Below, piece by piece: positions 28,869 to 39,300 of a DNA stretch of 64,000 bases. This DNA is from Chryseobacterium sp. POL2 (GTDB taxonomy: Bacteria; Bacteroidota; Bacteroidia; Flavobacteriales; Weeksellaceae). The number at the start of each line of letters is the position of its first letter. The stretch's first letter is position 1. A model generated the notes under the pieces. It worked only from the letters and a program-made list of their open reading frames with translations, was not told where the DNA came from and did no database searches. The DNA is taken from NCBI RefSeq assembly GCF_011058315.1, contig NZ_CP049298.1, forward strand, positions 2,976,001 to 3,040,000. The letters are read 5' to 3'. The position numbers were made by a program, and so were the translations under genes.

Positions 28869-31800
28869 TTAGCTCATATTCACTCTATTATTTAAAATTT
28901 TTATATTTTCTTGCTTTACAAGAGATTCTATTGTCGAGTTGATGATGTTGTCAATCTGTGCGCCAACTTTCATAAAACCAAATGCTTTAGATGTCTGGCG
29001 AATAAGATCGTCTGTGCTTAAACTCAAATTAGCTTCGATGATTTCTAAGATAACAATCTGGATTTCTTCTTGGGAAATATCTTCAATATTCCTTTTTTCA
29101 AATGAATTTTCACGATAAAATTGAATGTTGTCTGGTGTAATTTTGTCGTTCCAATAAAACTCTTGATGTGTTTTATTTTTAGAAATAGTAGGAATACTTT
29201 CAGTAATTTCGGTTAGGTAGTTATTCAGTTTGGCACCTGCTCTAGTGGTATTCCAAAGTTTTAATATTTTTCTAAATAAATAATTTTTACTAATAGGAGC
29301 CTCTGTTGATACGATTTCTCGTATTTGATTTAGGATTATAGGTCTGTTTTCTAGAAAATAGATGCTTTCAGAATTTGCAGTTGGATTTGCTTCAAAAACG
29401 GCGCAGACGTAAGGCATCATTGCTTTATTGAAGCTGGTTTTTTCAACCTTTATTAAAGTATGTTGTGGTGTTCCAGGATCGTCTTCCGAAATAGTTTCTT
29501 CGATTTTTTCTTCGTTTGCTTGGTGTTTTAGAAACTCAACTTTCTCGATAATGTCATGGACAATCTTGTGTTTGTTTTTTAACCAATCTAAAGTCCAAAT
29601 TCTATAAATATTCCAGTTTAATGCAGATAGAACATTGGGTGCAAGTAACTCACGATCATTGGTGGTGTGTATGTTAAAGTAGTTTTCTCCATCCACAAGA
29701 ATTCCCAAAATATATTCTTTCTCCTTTTCGGGATGTACAATTCCTAAGTCGACTTTATAATCCGAGGTCCCGATATTTTTACGAATTACCAATCCTGTTT
29801 TTTCTAAATGTTGGACGATAGAATCTATTAATGAGATTTTCGATTCATTTTCCGAAGTCACTTTTAGTGCATAATTTCCTTTTTCGGCAAAATTTAAAAA
29901 ATCTTTTAATCCTTTGACGCCTTCGGATTTTGTGCGGTTAAGGTCGATTTGGTCAGGCTTTAATGTGGAAAATACTTTCATTTCGTAACGCGCTCTCGTC
30001 ACCGCAACATTCAGCCTTCTCCATCCTCCATCGCGATTTAAAGGTCCAAAATTCATAGAGATTTTATTTTCTTCATCTGGACCATAGCCAATAGAGAATA
30101 GAATGATGTCGCGTTCGTCACCTTGTACATTTTCAAGATTTTTAATGAATATGGGTTCATTTGTTTTCAATGCAAATTCCTCCAATTTTGGATATTCGAT
30201 AAATAATTTCTGCAGTAGGTCTTCAATTAAAGTTTGTTGCGTTTGGCTAAATGTAACGACGCCAATCGACTTGGTGTTTTCAGATGCTAGATGCTTTTTG
30301 ATATAATTGATGATGGCAAGTGCTTCATTCTTATTGGTTCTTGTTTTCCCTTTATCGTAAAAGCCTTCAACAAACTCAAAGGTAACTTTTTGATTCAAAT
30401 CATCTGGCGATGGGAAAGTTAATAATTTGCTATCATAAAAATTTTTGTTGCTGAAGGATATCAAGCTTTCGTGTTTGCTGCGATAATGTCTTAACAAATA
30501 GTTCGACGGTATAGATAACGCCAGACAATCTTCCAAAATACTTTCTAAATCCTCCATTTCGATATTATCTTCGTCAACTTTGGATGACGCAAAGAAACTG
30601 GTGGGAGGCATTTGTTTGGGATCGCCTACAATAATGGCTTGTTTTGCGCGTGCCAAAGCACTTATCGCTTCGGATGTCGGCAATTGTGACGCCTCATCGA
30701 AAATAACCAAATCGAAATGATCTGTATTGACATCAAAATATTGTGCTACCGAAATAGGACTCATCAACATACAAGGTTTTAGCCTCGGAATTAATGTCGG
30801 AATTTGATCAAACAATCTCCTAATTGATAATCCCCTGCCTTTGCTCCGAATCGCTTTTTGCAAAAATCCAATTTCTGAACTTTGCGCAGCTTCTTGATTG
30901 ATATTGGGAATGTTTGAACTCAGTTTTACAATCAATTTATTTTTAGAAAGATCGATAAATTCTTTGTGCAGATCTTTGTATTGTTGGATTTTTGATTCGT
31001 AAATATTGGCATCAAAACTATTCAAAACCTCAGCCTCGTAGGTCGTCTGTATAAAATGATTGAAATGCAATGTTTTATTAAATTCGAACGGAATCTCATG
31101 TGGGTTTAGCTTGCCTTCTTCTAGTAAATTGATGCACCATTTTAAATCAATTTCTTGCGCTTTTTCTTTATAAATGTTGTAATTAATCCAGCTTTCTAAT
31201 TGACTAAGATGAGCGTGTACTTCTGTAAGTTTTTCGAGATTTGGGATTTCAGAAAGATAATTTCCGAGTGTTGTTTTGGCTTCTTTCAATTCATAAACAA
31301 TGGAAAGGATTTGCTCTATTTCTTGAGAAATATCTTGATTTGCAAAATTGGATTTTAACCATTCTTCAGGATTTTCAACGGCAGATTGACGCAGAAGTTG
31401 TTCCAGATTTTCTATATTTTGTAAATCTTTTTTTATAAAATCGGTTTCTAAAATTTCGGTTTTGAAGTAGGTTTTATTAAGACTTTCAAAAACATCATAT
31501 TGCCTTGCAGAAAGCTTGTTTTTAACATCTTTGTAGTTTTCTAATTGGCTGAAAAGCTGATCTATAATTTGCTCAGAATCAATTTTAAAATGAGCAAAGC
31601 CTTGGATAAGGTTTTTTACTTTTCTTTGCTTCAGCCATTTTGGGAAAAACCAAGTGTGTTTTGCTTGATTCCAAAGGATTTGCATCGTGTCAAGATTATT
31701 CTCAAAAATGCTTTTGTTGAACTTTTGTGTAATAGAAGTTTCCGTATTTTGTTTTTTAGAAGTAAGGTCTAGCCATTGTTTTAATAACTGATTTTGTTCT

Positions 31801-34574
31801 GGATCGAAATAAAAGTCAAAAAGTTGCGCTTGGATTTTTTGGCCTTTAATGAAGTTTAAAATCCTTTCGAACTCACCAATTTTCTTGATGTTGATTTGAT
31901 ATTTGTTGAATAAATTTTGTCCCTTTTCGTAATTTGAACGGTAATTTTCAATCGCATCAGAAAGATTATTTTGATGATCAAATCGATGCGCGCTTAGCGT
32001 AACAAGATGCAAAGGATGGCTTGTGGGCTGCCCAATTTTTGCCGCAATAGAGCTGAAGGGCAATAGCCAATCATTCCATAAGTTCCATTTTGATGAACTT
32101 AGATTTTTAAAATCAATATCGATTTTCGGGACATCTTGAAAAGCGATCGCGTTGTTTTCTAAAAACGAAATAGAATCATACAAAGTCCAGCCAATCTGGT
32201 TTTTGTGGTGGAGCTGTGTGATGTATTTATTAATCTCTTTTTTGCGATCGTCTAGGCGTTTCGCTTCTTCTAAAAAGTCTTTATTGAGCTGATATTTTGG
32301 GGTTTCTAATGCTTGTTCAAACTGTTTTAAAACATCTGATTTTTTTGATTTATTAGAATGTAATTCTAAACAAAAAGGCGCCAGGCCAATGCTTTCTAAA
32401 CGTCTATGCACTACATCTAAAGCAGCTTTCTTTGCAGCTACGAATAAAACTTTTTTATGATTTGCTAAAGCATCTGCAATAATGTTAGTGATGGTTTGCG
32501 ATTTTCCAGTTCCTGGAGGGCCGTGCAGAATAAAAGTTTTGTTTTGATTCGCATTGTTTACCGCGTTCAGTTGAGAGTTGTCTGTAGGAATAGGCAAAGT
32601 TAAGGATGCGGAAGATAAGTCCTCCAACTCAAGATGATTGCCTTCGACACTTTCTAGAGTTTCTGTTAGTTTTCCATCAATCAAACTTTTTACGATAGAA
32701 CTTTTCTGTATTTCTTCTGAGTATTTTGAAAGGTCTTGCCATAAAATTAGCTTATTGAATGAGAAAGTTCCTAACACGATTTGGTCTAAAACATCCCAAC
32801 CTTCCAAATTAAGCACAGCATTTCGGATAATTGCCAAAACTCTCGGAACATCTACGCCGAATTCGTCCATTGGGAGGTTTTCCAGAGCGTTCAGATTTAG
32901 ATTGTATTCCTGCTTCAGATATTCGATTAAAGTTATATTAATCATGGTTTCTTCTTCTCGACTTCGCAAGGTGTATTTTGTATTAACCGATTTTCTAGAT
33001 AATTCGACAGGGATTAATAATATTGGAGCAAAACGTGGTGTCGTCTTATTTTTGGGATCAAACCATTTTAAAAGTCCCAAACCAAGATATAATGTGCTTT
33101 TTCCGTTTTCTTCCTCGGCGAGCTTTGATGTTCTGTACAGATTGGTTAGGATAGAATCTAAATCGTCATTATGATAGGTTGTAAGCAGTCGGTTGTATTT
33201 GAATTCGTCATCAGCAAGCTTGAACAAATCTGAAGATGTATGCAGTGGCGGAATATAATTGTTGTATTTTCGGGTTATGGCTTGGTTATTATTAGGATGT
33301 ATCGTATAAGATTTTCCTTCTGCTAAAGTGTCTTCTAAAAGGTTGATTTTAAGATCAATAATCTGAAGCATGCTTTTGGTAAATCTCAAATTAAGAAGAT
33401 TGTTTCTTAAGGATAAATCCAATAGTTTTCTTTCCCATATTTTTTGTTTACTTAGATTACTAAAATCCGTCAATTCGAGATTGTCATAAGTCTCGCCAAT
33501 ATCATAGTTATCATCAAGCTCCGTATCAGGATTTTCTTCTTTGGTTTGTATTTCTTTTTTGAATTCTGAATCCTGTTTCAGCATTGGTAAAGGTAAAACT
33601 CCGTTTGATCTTGTGTTTTTGATATCTATAGATAATAAGAAATCAGACTCGCTCATTAGCTGTTTCTCGGCTGATGCCATGGCTTTACTGAATGAAATGC
33701 TGCTGCCTTTGCAAAGCGTTGTGGTTTCTATAATGGCAATTTCTTTGATGCCTGAAGCTATCCTTTTCGAAATGGCGGCTTGGTCAAAATTAATTATCGC
33801 ATCAAATCGTAAATCTTCCAACCAAACGCCGACAAAAGCATGTCCTTTTGTGAAAATTATAATTGGATTAAGGTCTATTGCTTCCAAACAAGACGCAAAC
33901 AAAAGGGTGATGTCAATACAATTCCCGAATTTAGTTTCCATAATTTGCTCCACCAGACGGATTCTTTGACCTTGGTTTTCAAAACTTGGAGGCAAAGCAC
34001 TATAGATGAGTTCTTGATTTTGGATGGCTTTGTACAATGCGGAAGTCATCTGCAGAACACGCTCTTTACTTTGGTTTTGATAACCTTCAAATGCTGGCGG
34101 ATATCCATTTTGTTCCAAGATATTGATAGCGTCTGATTTTATTTGATAAATAGTGGGATGATTGGGTGTTACGTAAGATCCCAATAGTTGTGGCAAAATC
34201 TGTAGCCCTCCAAAATAGTCCATTGGCAAAACATCCATATTGAATTGCGTGGAAATAATTTCGGTATCGTTTGCTAATAATACAATTTTTATAGTGTCTA
34301 TATCTTTTTCTATAAGACTTTTGAGAAATTGAAACTGGTAGTTAAATTCAAAGTTTGATAGGCTAAAAGTATTTTCAGAAATTCGATCAATAAAAATCCT
34401 GTACTTTTCGAAAATGCCTAAGCTTGATGTTATTTCAATTTTTATATTTTCAAGATTAGAGGGGGTGTTTTGAAATATAATCTCAAAAATAAAATTATAC
34501 TTGTTTAAACAAAAGGTGTAGTTAAAATAGGGCGCATTCTTAATGTGTATTTCTGGATTTAAGTTTTCAGACAT
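28869..34574 (-). CDS. Giant SF1 helicase-nuclease (DUF4011/DUF3320), probable defence protein
   Basis: A 1901-aa multidomain protein. Residues about 200-265 are transglutaminase-like ('FGNCIDITLLFASC', 'GHAFVGVW'). DUF4011 follows at about 380-640 ('WERKLLDLSLRNNLLNLRF'). The COG1112-type SF1 helicase has Walker A GPPGTGKS near 685, Walker B 'LVIFDEASQ' near 1291, and motifs 'GDPKQMPP', 'QGDERDIILFSIGYG' and 'LNVAVTRAR'. A nuclease-like domain of the MTES_1575/DUF559 kind is at about 1580-1670 ('YKVDLGIVHPEKEKEYILGILVDG'), then DUF3320 (about 1718-1775) and a short C-terminal domain. Proteins of this plan are frequent in defence islands. It lies 62 bp beyond tRNA fragment 3 and reads towards it. 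A general repair or RNA-related function cannot be excluded. Confidence 0.85.
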   Translation of the reverse strand: MSENLNPEIHIKNAPYFNYTFCLNKYNFIFEIIFQNTPSNLENIKIEITSSLGIFEKYRIFIDRISENTFSLSNFEFNYQFQFLKSLIEKDIDTIKIVLLANDTEIISTQFNMDVLPMDYFGGLQILPQLLGSYVTPNHPTIYQIKSDAINILEQNGYPPAFEGYQNQSKERVLQMTSALYKAIQNQELIYSALPPSFENQGQRIRLVEQIMETKFGNCIDITLLFASCLEAIDLNPIIIFTKGHAFVGVWLEDLRFDAIINFDQAAISKRIASGIKEIAIIETTTLCKGSSISFSKAMASAEKQLMSESDFLLSIDIKNTRSNGVLPLPMLKQDSEFKKEIQTKEENPDTELDDNYDIGETYDNLELTDFSNLSKQKIWERKLLDLSLRNNLLNLRFTKSMLQIIDLKINLLEDTLAEGKSYTIHPNNNQAITRKYNNYIPPLHTSSDLFKLADDEFKYNRLLTTYHNDDLDSILTNLYRTSKLAEEENGKSTLYLGLGLLKWFDPKNKTTPRFAPILLIPVELSRKSVNTKYTLRSREEETMINITLIEYLKQEYNLNLNALENLPMDEFGVDVPRVLAIIRNAVLNLEGWDVLDQIVLGTFSFNKLILWQDLSKYSEEIQKSSIVKSLIDGKLTETLESVEGNHLELEDLSSASLTLPIPTDNSQLNAVNNANQNKTFILHGPPGTGKSQTITNIIADALANHKKVLFVAAKKAALDVVHRRLESIGLAPFCLELHSNKSKKSDVLKQFEQALETPKYQLNKDFLEEAKRLDDRKKEINKYITQLHHKNQIGWTLYDSISFLENNAIAFQDVPKIDIDFKNLSSSKWNLWNDWLLPFSSIAAKIGQPTSHPLHLVTLSAHRFDHQNNLSDAIENYRSNYEKGQNLFNKYQINIKKIGEFERILNFIKGQKIQAQLFDFYFDPEQNQLLKQWLDLTSKKQNTETSITQKFNKSIFENNLDTMQILWNQAKHTWFFPKWLKQRKVKNLIQGFAHFKIDSEQIIDQLFSQLENYKDVKNKLSARQYDVFESLNKTYFKTEILETDFIKKDLQNIENLEQLLRQSAVENPEEWLKSNFANQDISQEIEQILSIVYELKEAKTTLGNYLSEIPNLEKLTEVHAHLSQLESWINYNIYKEKAQEIDLKWCINLLEEGKLNPHEIPFEFNKTLHFNHFIQTTYEAEVLNSFDANIYESKIQQYKDLHKEFIDLSKNKLIVKLSSNIPNINQEAAQSSEIGFLQKAIRSKGRGLSIRRLFDQIPTLIPRLKPCMLMSPISVAQYFDVNTDHFDLVIFDEASQLPTSEAISALARAKQAIIVGDPKQMPPTSFFASSKVDEDNIEMEDLESILEDCLALSIPSNYLLRHYRSKHESLISFSNKNFYDSKLLTFPSPDDLNQKVTFEFVEGFYDKGKTRTNKNEALAIINYIKKHLASENTKSIGVVTFSQTQQTLIEDLLQKLFIEYPKLEEFALKTNEPIFIKNLENVQGDERDIILFSIGYGPDEENKISMNFGPLNRDGGWRRLNVAVTRARYEMKVFSTLKPDQIDLNRTKSEGVKGLKDFLNFAEKGNYALKVTSENESKISLIDSIVQHLEKTGLVIRKNIGTSDYKVDLGIVHPEKEKEYILGILVDGENYFNIHTTNDRELLAPNVLSALNWNIYRIWTLDWLKNKHKIVHDIIEKVEFLKHQANEEKIEETISEDDPGTPQHTLIKVEKTSFNKAMMPYVCAVFEANPTANSESIYFLENRPIILNQIREIVSTEAPISKNYLFRKILKLWNTTRAGAKLNNYLTEITESIPTISKNKTHQEFYWNDKITPDNIQFYRENSFEKRNIEDISQEEIQIVILEIIEANLSLSTDDLIRQTSKAFGFMKVGAQIDNIINSTIESLVKQENIKILNNRVNMS

Positions 34575-34798
34575 GTTTTTCGGATATTAGGTTATAATTT
34601 TTTTCTTAAAATTCTCGGGTCGTTCTAATGTGTTTTTGTTAAATGAGCATCAATTTTATTTAAAATGAATTGATTGTCTAAGATTTGTTTTTCTTTAAAG
34701 ATAAATTTATTAAAAATTCTTAACAATTGTTTTGTTTTTCGCATATTAATACATAGAATAATTATAGAGTTTATTAATAAAAAATTAACAAACGATTA

Positions 34799-34830
34799 TT
34801 TGTGTCTATAATAATTATAATTTATTTTTG
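34799..34830 (+). promoter_or_regulatory. Promoter of the RND efflux operon
   Basis: The -33 box TTTG (34799-34802) and -7 box TATTTTTG (34823-34830) are 20 bp apart, a full match to the Bacteroidota TTTG-n17..23-TAnnTTTG consensus. Transcription should begin near 34837, 26 bp before the ATG at 34863. The remaining gap to 34575 is AT-rich. I see no operator or strong minus-strand promoter in it. Confidence 0.75.
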
Positions 34831-34862
34831 CCGTCCATAAGTGAAACAACAGTTTTTGTAAG

Positions 34863-35195
34863 ATGAGTAAAACACTAAAATTTTTCTTTTCTTTATGTTT
34901 ACTAATAGCATTCAGTGTTTTTGGAAACGAAAAAGTTTCTGTCACGCCTGATGTTGTCAGTTATACTGTTGATACAATTCTCCCCGAATTTTGCGAACGT
35001 CACGATGCCGAGCAAGATATTCTTAGCATGGGAAGAACGATTCCCAAAGTGCTAAAAAAAATAGTGTACCTCGATAATTTTTATTTTTATTTCGTTGAGG
35101 TTGCTATTACCAAAAACCATTCGTTCTCGAGCCATACTTTTCCTAGATTACGTTGTGGCGTTAAATCTTTTCTACATTTATTACAGTTGTACTAG
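34863..35195 (+). CDS. Small exported protein, first gene of the efflux operon
   Basis: A 110-aa protein with a Sec signal peptide (MSKTLKFFFSLCLLIAFSVFG, cleavage after about residue 21). The mature part has no recognised domain and contains two or three Cys. The gene directly follows a consensus promoter and lies 61 bp before the RND adaptor gene, so it is the first gene of the operon. The C-terminal 25 residues read less like a conserved protein, so a frameshift near the 3' end is possible. The function is unknown. A regulatory or accessory envelope role is only a guess from position. Confidence 0.5.
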   Translation: MSKTLKFFFSLCLLIAFSVFGNEKVSVTPDVVSYTVDTILPEFCERHDAEQDILSMGRTIPKVLKKIVYLDNFYFYFVEVAITKNHSFSSHTFPRLRCGVKSFLHLLQLY

Positions 35196-35256
35196 GTTTA
35201 TTTTTAAATCAATACCCTTATTATTTTAAAAATATTTTAACCTAATTAAAATTTCC

Positions 35257-36339
35257 ATGCAAATTAAATATTGGATTGTAGGGCTTGTTGCGCTATGTTC
35301 CGTCGTGTCTTGTAATAAAGAAAACACCACCAAAAAAGACGATGTTAAAACTGTGCCCGTCTTGCTTGTTAAAGAAAAAGATACTTTGGTGAGCAATCAG
35401 TTCGTCACAGATATCCAAGCGAAAAAAAATATCGAAATCCACTCGCGTATGTCGGGACTTATGCAACAAATCTACGCGCACGAAGGTCAGTTTGTTAAGC
35501 AAGGACAATTGTTGTTTAAGATTAATGATTCCGAGCTTCAGATCGATTTATTAAAAGCAGATGCAAGCTTGAAGCAAGCTCAAGCCGATGTCAGAATTGC
35601 CGAAGTGGAGGTAAGCCAATTACAGTCGTTATTCAATAAAAATTTCGTTGCTAAAAATGAGTTGGATATGATGAAAGCCAAACTTACTGCAGCGCAAGCC
35701 AAACGTGCTTATGCAGATGCCGAACGCAAATCTGTTTTGCAAAAGCTGAGTTTTACCAATATCCGCGCACCTTTTGATGGTGTTATCGATGTAATTCCTT
35801 TTAAAGAAGGAAGCTTGGTAGAGAATGGGTCTTTGCTAACGACTTTATCATACCTGGATCAGATTTATGCTTATTTTTCGATTCCCGAAAACCTTTATTT
35901 TGAATTTCAAAAAACAGATAAACTTAACAACGCCAACAAAATTGAACTGGTTCTTCCAAATGGCGCTAAATATGATTTTAATGGTGTTCTTAAAACTGCC
36001 GAAGGCGAGATCGACCAAGCTACAGGATCTATCCGTTACAAAGTGGATTTCCCCAACCCAGATCATTTGATAAAACACGGGACTTCGGGTAAACTTGTAC
36101 TGTCTGATTTCCAACCAAACGCCATTATTATTCCCCAAAAAGCAACATTTTCTATTCAGGATAAAGTCTATGTTTTTGTAGTGGATCAACAGAATAAAGT
36201 CAAGATGAAAAACATCACCATTGGCAATACATTCCGGGATTCTTACATGATTGATGGTGGCCTGAAGTCTGGCGACAGAATTGTTCTGGAAGGGACACAG
36301 TCTTTGCGTGATGGTCAGACAATCCGTATTAAATCTTAA
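35257..36339 (+). CDS. RND efflux periplasmic adaptor (membrane fusion lipoprotein)
   Basis: A 360-aa HlyD/AcrA-type adaptor linking the inner-membrane pump to the outer-membrane channel. It starts with a lipoprotein signal (lipobox ending at C19 in 'LCSVVSCNK'). Then come the first half of a barrel-sandwich hybrid ('IEIHSRMSGLMQQIYAHEGQFVKQGQLLFKI'), an alpha hairpin ('LLKADASLKQAQADVRIAEVEVSQLQSLF...AKRAYADAERK'), the second lipoyl half ('IRAPFDGVIDVIPFKEGSLVENGS') and beta-barrel/membrane-proximal domains ('IIIPQKATF...YVFVV'). It lies 24 bp before the pump gene. The operon order adaptor-pump-channel is classical. The substrate cannot be told from sequence. Confidence 0.93.
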   Translation: MQIKYWIVGLVALCSVVSCNKENTTKKDDVKTVPVLLVKEKDTLVSNQFVTDIQAKKNIEIHSRMSGLMQQIYAHEGQFVKQGQLLFKINDSELQIDLLKADASLKQAQADVRIAEVEVSQLQSLFNKNFVAKNELDMMKAKLTAAQAKRAYADAERKSVLQKLSFTNIRAPFDGVIDVIPFKEGSLVENGSLLTTLSYLDQIYAYFSIPENLYFEFQKTDKLNNANKIELVLPNGAKYDFNGVLKTAEGEIDQATGSIRYKVDFPNPDHLIKHGTSGKLVLSDFQPNAIIIPQKATFSIQDKVYVFVVDQQNKVKMKNITIGNTFRDSYMIDGGLKSGDRIVLEGTQSLRDGQTIRIKS

Positions 36340-36363
36340 TAAACATTCTAAAAAAATAAGATT

Positions 36364-39300
36364 ATGGTAGAAATGTTTATTAGACGAAAGGTTCTTTCGT
36401 TGGTAATTTCGATAGTTATTGTGTTGATGGGACTTTTGGCATTACTACAATTACCGATTACACAATTTCCGGATATTGTTCCGCCTTCCGTTACGGTAAC
36501 GGCAAAATATACAGGGGCTAATGCCGAAGTATCTGCCAATGCGGTGGCTTTACCTTTGGAACGTGCGATCAACGGTGTGCCGGGCATGACGTATATGTCC
36601 ACAGTAACTTCTAATGATGGTTTAACATTAATTCAGGTTTTCTTTGAAGTTGGTGTCGATCCCGATGTAGCGGCAGTTAACGTACAAAACCGTGTGACGA
36701 CCATTTTGGACGAACTTCCCGAAGAAGTTATTCGTGCCGGCGTTACCACAGAAAAAGAAGTTAACAGTATGTTGATGTATCTTAACATCACTTCTACAGA
36801 CGATAGTCAGGACGAGCAATTTATTTACAACTTTACGGATATTAATGTTTTACAGGAATTAAAACGTATTGATGGCGTTGGGCGTGCCGAAATTATGGGG
36901 CAGAAAGAATACTCGATGAGAATTTGGCTAGATCCTCAAAAGATGACGGCGTACAAAGTTTCTGCAGAAGATGTTGTTAAAGCTTTGCAAAAACAAAACA
37001 TCTCTGCGGCGCCAGGTAAAGTTGGTGAAACTTCTGGTAAAACCACGAGTCAATTGCAATATGTTATCAAATACACAGGGAAATTTTTTGAGCCTGAACA
37101 GTATCAACAAATTCCGATTCGCTCGGATGCTAACGGTACGATTTTAAAACTAAAAGATATTGCTGAAGTAGAATTTGGCGCGATGAACTACGGAATGGTT
37201 TCCAAAACAGATGGTCGACCTTCGGCTTCTATTATGATGAAACAACGTCCAGGTTCTAATGCTTCCGAAGTTATTAAAAATGTGAAAGACAAAATGGCGG
37301 AACTCAAAGAGACCTCTTTTCCGCCAGGTATGGAGTTTAATATGGCTTATGATGTGTCGAGATTTTTGGATGCGTCGATTAGTGCGGTTTTAATTACATT
37401 AATAGAAGCCTTTATCCTTGTAGGAATTGTGGTTTTCATTTTCTTACAAGATTGGCGTTCCACTTTAATTCCTGTGCTTGCCGTACCTGTTGCCCTTATC
37501 GGGACTTTCGCTTTTATGCAAATGTTAGATTTCTCGATTAATCTTTTGACTTTATTTGCTTTAGTATTAGCCATCGGAATTGTCGTTGATAATGCGATTG
37601 TTGTGGTAGAGGCGGTTCACGTAAAAATGGAGGAAGGCATGGCGCCACTTCATGCGACAATAGAAGCGACAAAGGAAATTGCTGGAGCAGTTATTGCGAT
37701 AACCATTGTAATGTCCGCGGTGTTTATTCCAGTTGCCTTTTTGGATGGTCCCGTGGGAGTATTTTATCGACAATTCTCTTTGACCTTAGCGATTAGTATT
37801 GTGATTTCAGGCGTTAATGCGTTAACACTAACGCCAGCCTTGTGTGCCATTATTCTTAAACCGCATAAGCATGATAAAAAGAAAAATGCAGTTGACAGAT
37901 TCTTTACCAAATTCAATATAGCTTTTGAAAAATTAACCAATGGCTACACCAATCTTTTATCCAAATTTGCGACAAGAACAACAGTTACGTTCGGAATGCT
38001 GTTTTTATTTATTGGATTAATGGTCATTACCGCACGTTTTTTACCATCTGGATTTATTCCAATGGAAGATCAAGGGATGGCTTATGTCAATGTTACGACA
38101 CCACAAGGTGCCACTGTTGAGCGTACCGAAAAAGTTTTGGACGAAATTACAACGATTGCTAAAAAAATTGATGGTGTCGAAAACGTGACGACTTTGGCTG
38201 GTTATAGTATTGTTACTGAAATTGCTGGCTCTAGCTACGGTATGGCAATGATTAACCTTAAGGATTGGAAAGAACGAAACATTTCTGTTGACGAGCTTAT
38301 CGCTGAATTATCAGCAAAAACGAAAGATATCTCAGACGCGCAAATTGAAGTTTTCGCGCCGCCAACAGTTCCTGGATTTGGTAACACGAGTGGTTTCGAA
38401 CTTCGTCTTTTGGATAAGTCGGGTGGAAGTATCAGCAATACTGATAAAATCACCAAAGACTTTGTTAAAAAACTGAATGAAGCGCCTGAGCTACAGAATA
38501 ACTTTACAAGTTTTGATGCTACTTTTCCGCAGTATTTAATTACAATGGATTATGATATGGCCGCGAAAAAAGGTGTTTCGGTTGATAATGCTATGTCAAC
38601 TTTGCAGACTTTATTGGGCTCTTATTACGCGACCAATTTTATTCGATTTAGTCAAATGTATAAAGTGATGGTACAGGCGAGTCCAGATCAAAGAGATACG
38701 CCAGAAAGTATTTTGCAACTTTTCGTTAAAAATGATGCTGGCGAAATGGTGCCATTTTCAACATTTATTAACATCGAAAAAGTATATGGTCCAGAGGTTT
38801 TGACGCGATATAATATGTATATGTCTGCTATGATTAATGGAGAACCAGCACCTGGTTATAGTTCTGGCGATGCCATCGCTGCAGTGGAGAGAATTGCGAA
38901 AGAAAGCTTGCCGAGAGGTTTTGATATCGAATGGTCGGGGATGACTAGAGAAGAAATTTTATCAGGAAATCAAACCTTTTATATTTTCATCATTTGTTTA
39001 ATATTCGTGTACTTGCTTTTAGCGGCACAATACGAAAGCTTCTTATTGCCTTTGCCAGTTCTGTTAAGTTTGCCAACAGGGATTTTTGGCTCTTATATCG
39101 CTTTGATGTTGGTTGGTTTAGAAAATAATATTTATGCTCAAGTAGCACTTGTCATGCTTATCGGTCTCCTTGCGAAAAATGCCATTTTGATTGTTGAGTT
39201 TGCGATACAGCGTAACAAAGAAGGTTATGACATTATTCCAGCAGCTATCGAAGGAGCGCGTCAACGTCTCCGTCCAATTTTGATGACCTCATTTGCGTTT

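Noticed and set aside
33541-34136. Overlapping plus-strand frames of 142 and 98 codons inside the helicase gene
   Set aside because: They are antisense to a strongly supported 1901-aa coding region and show no domain.
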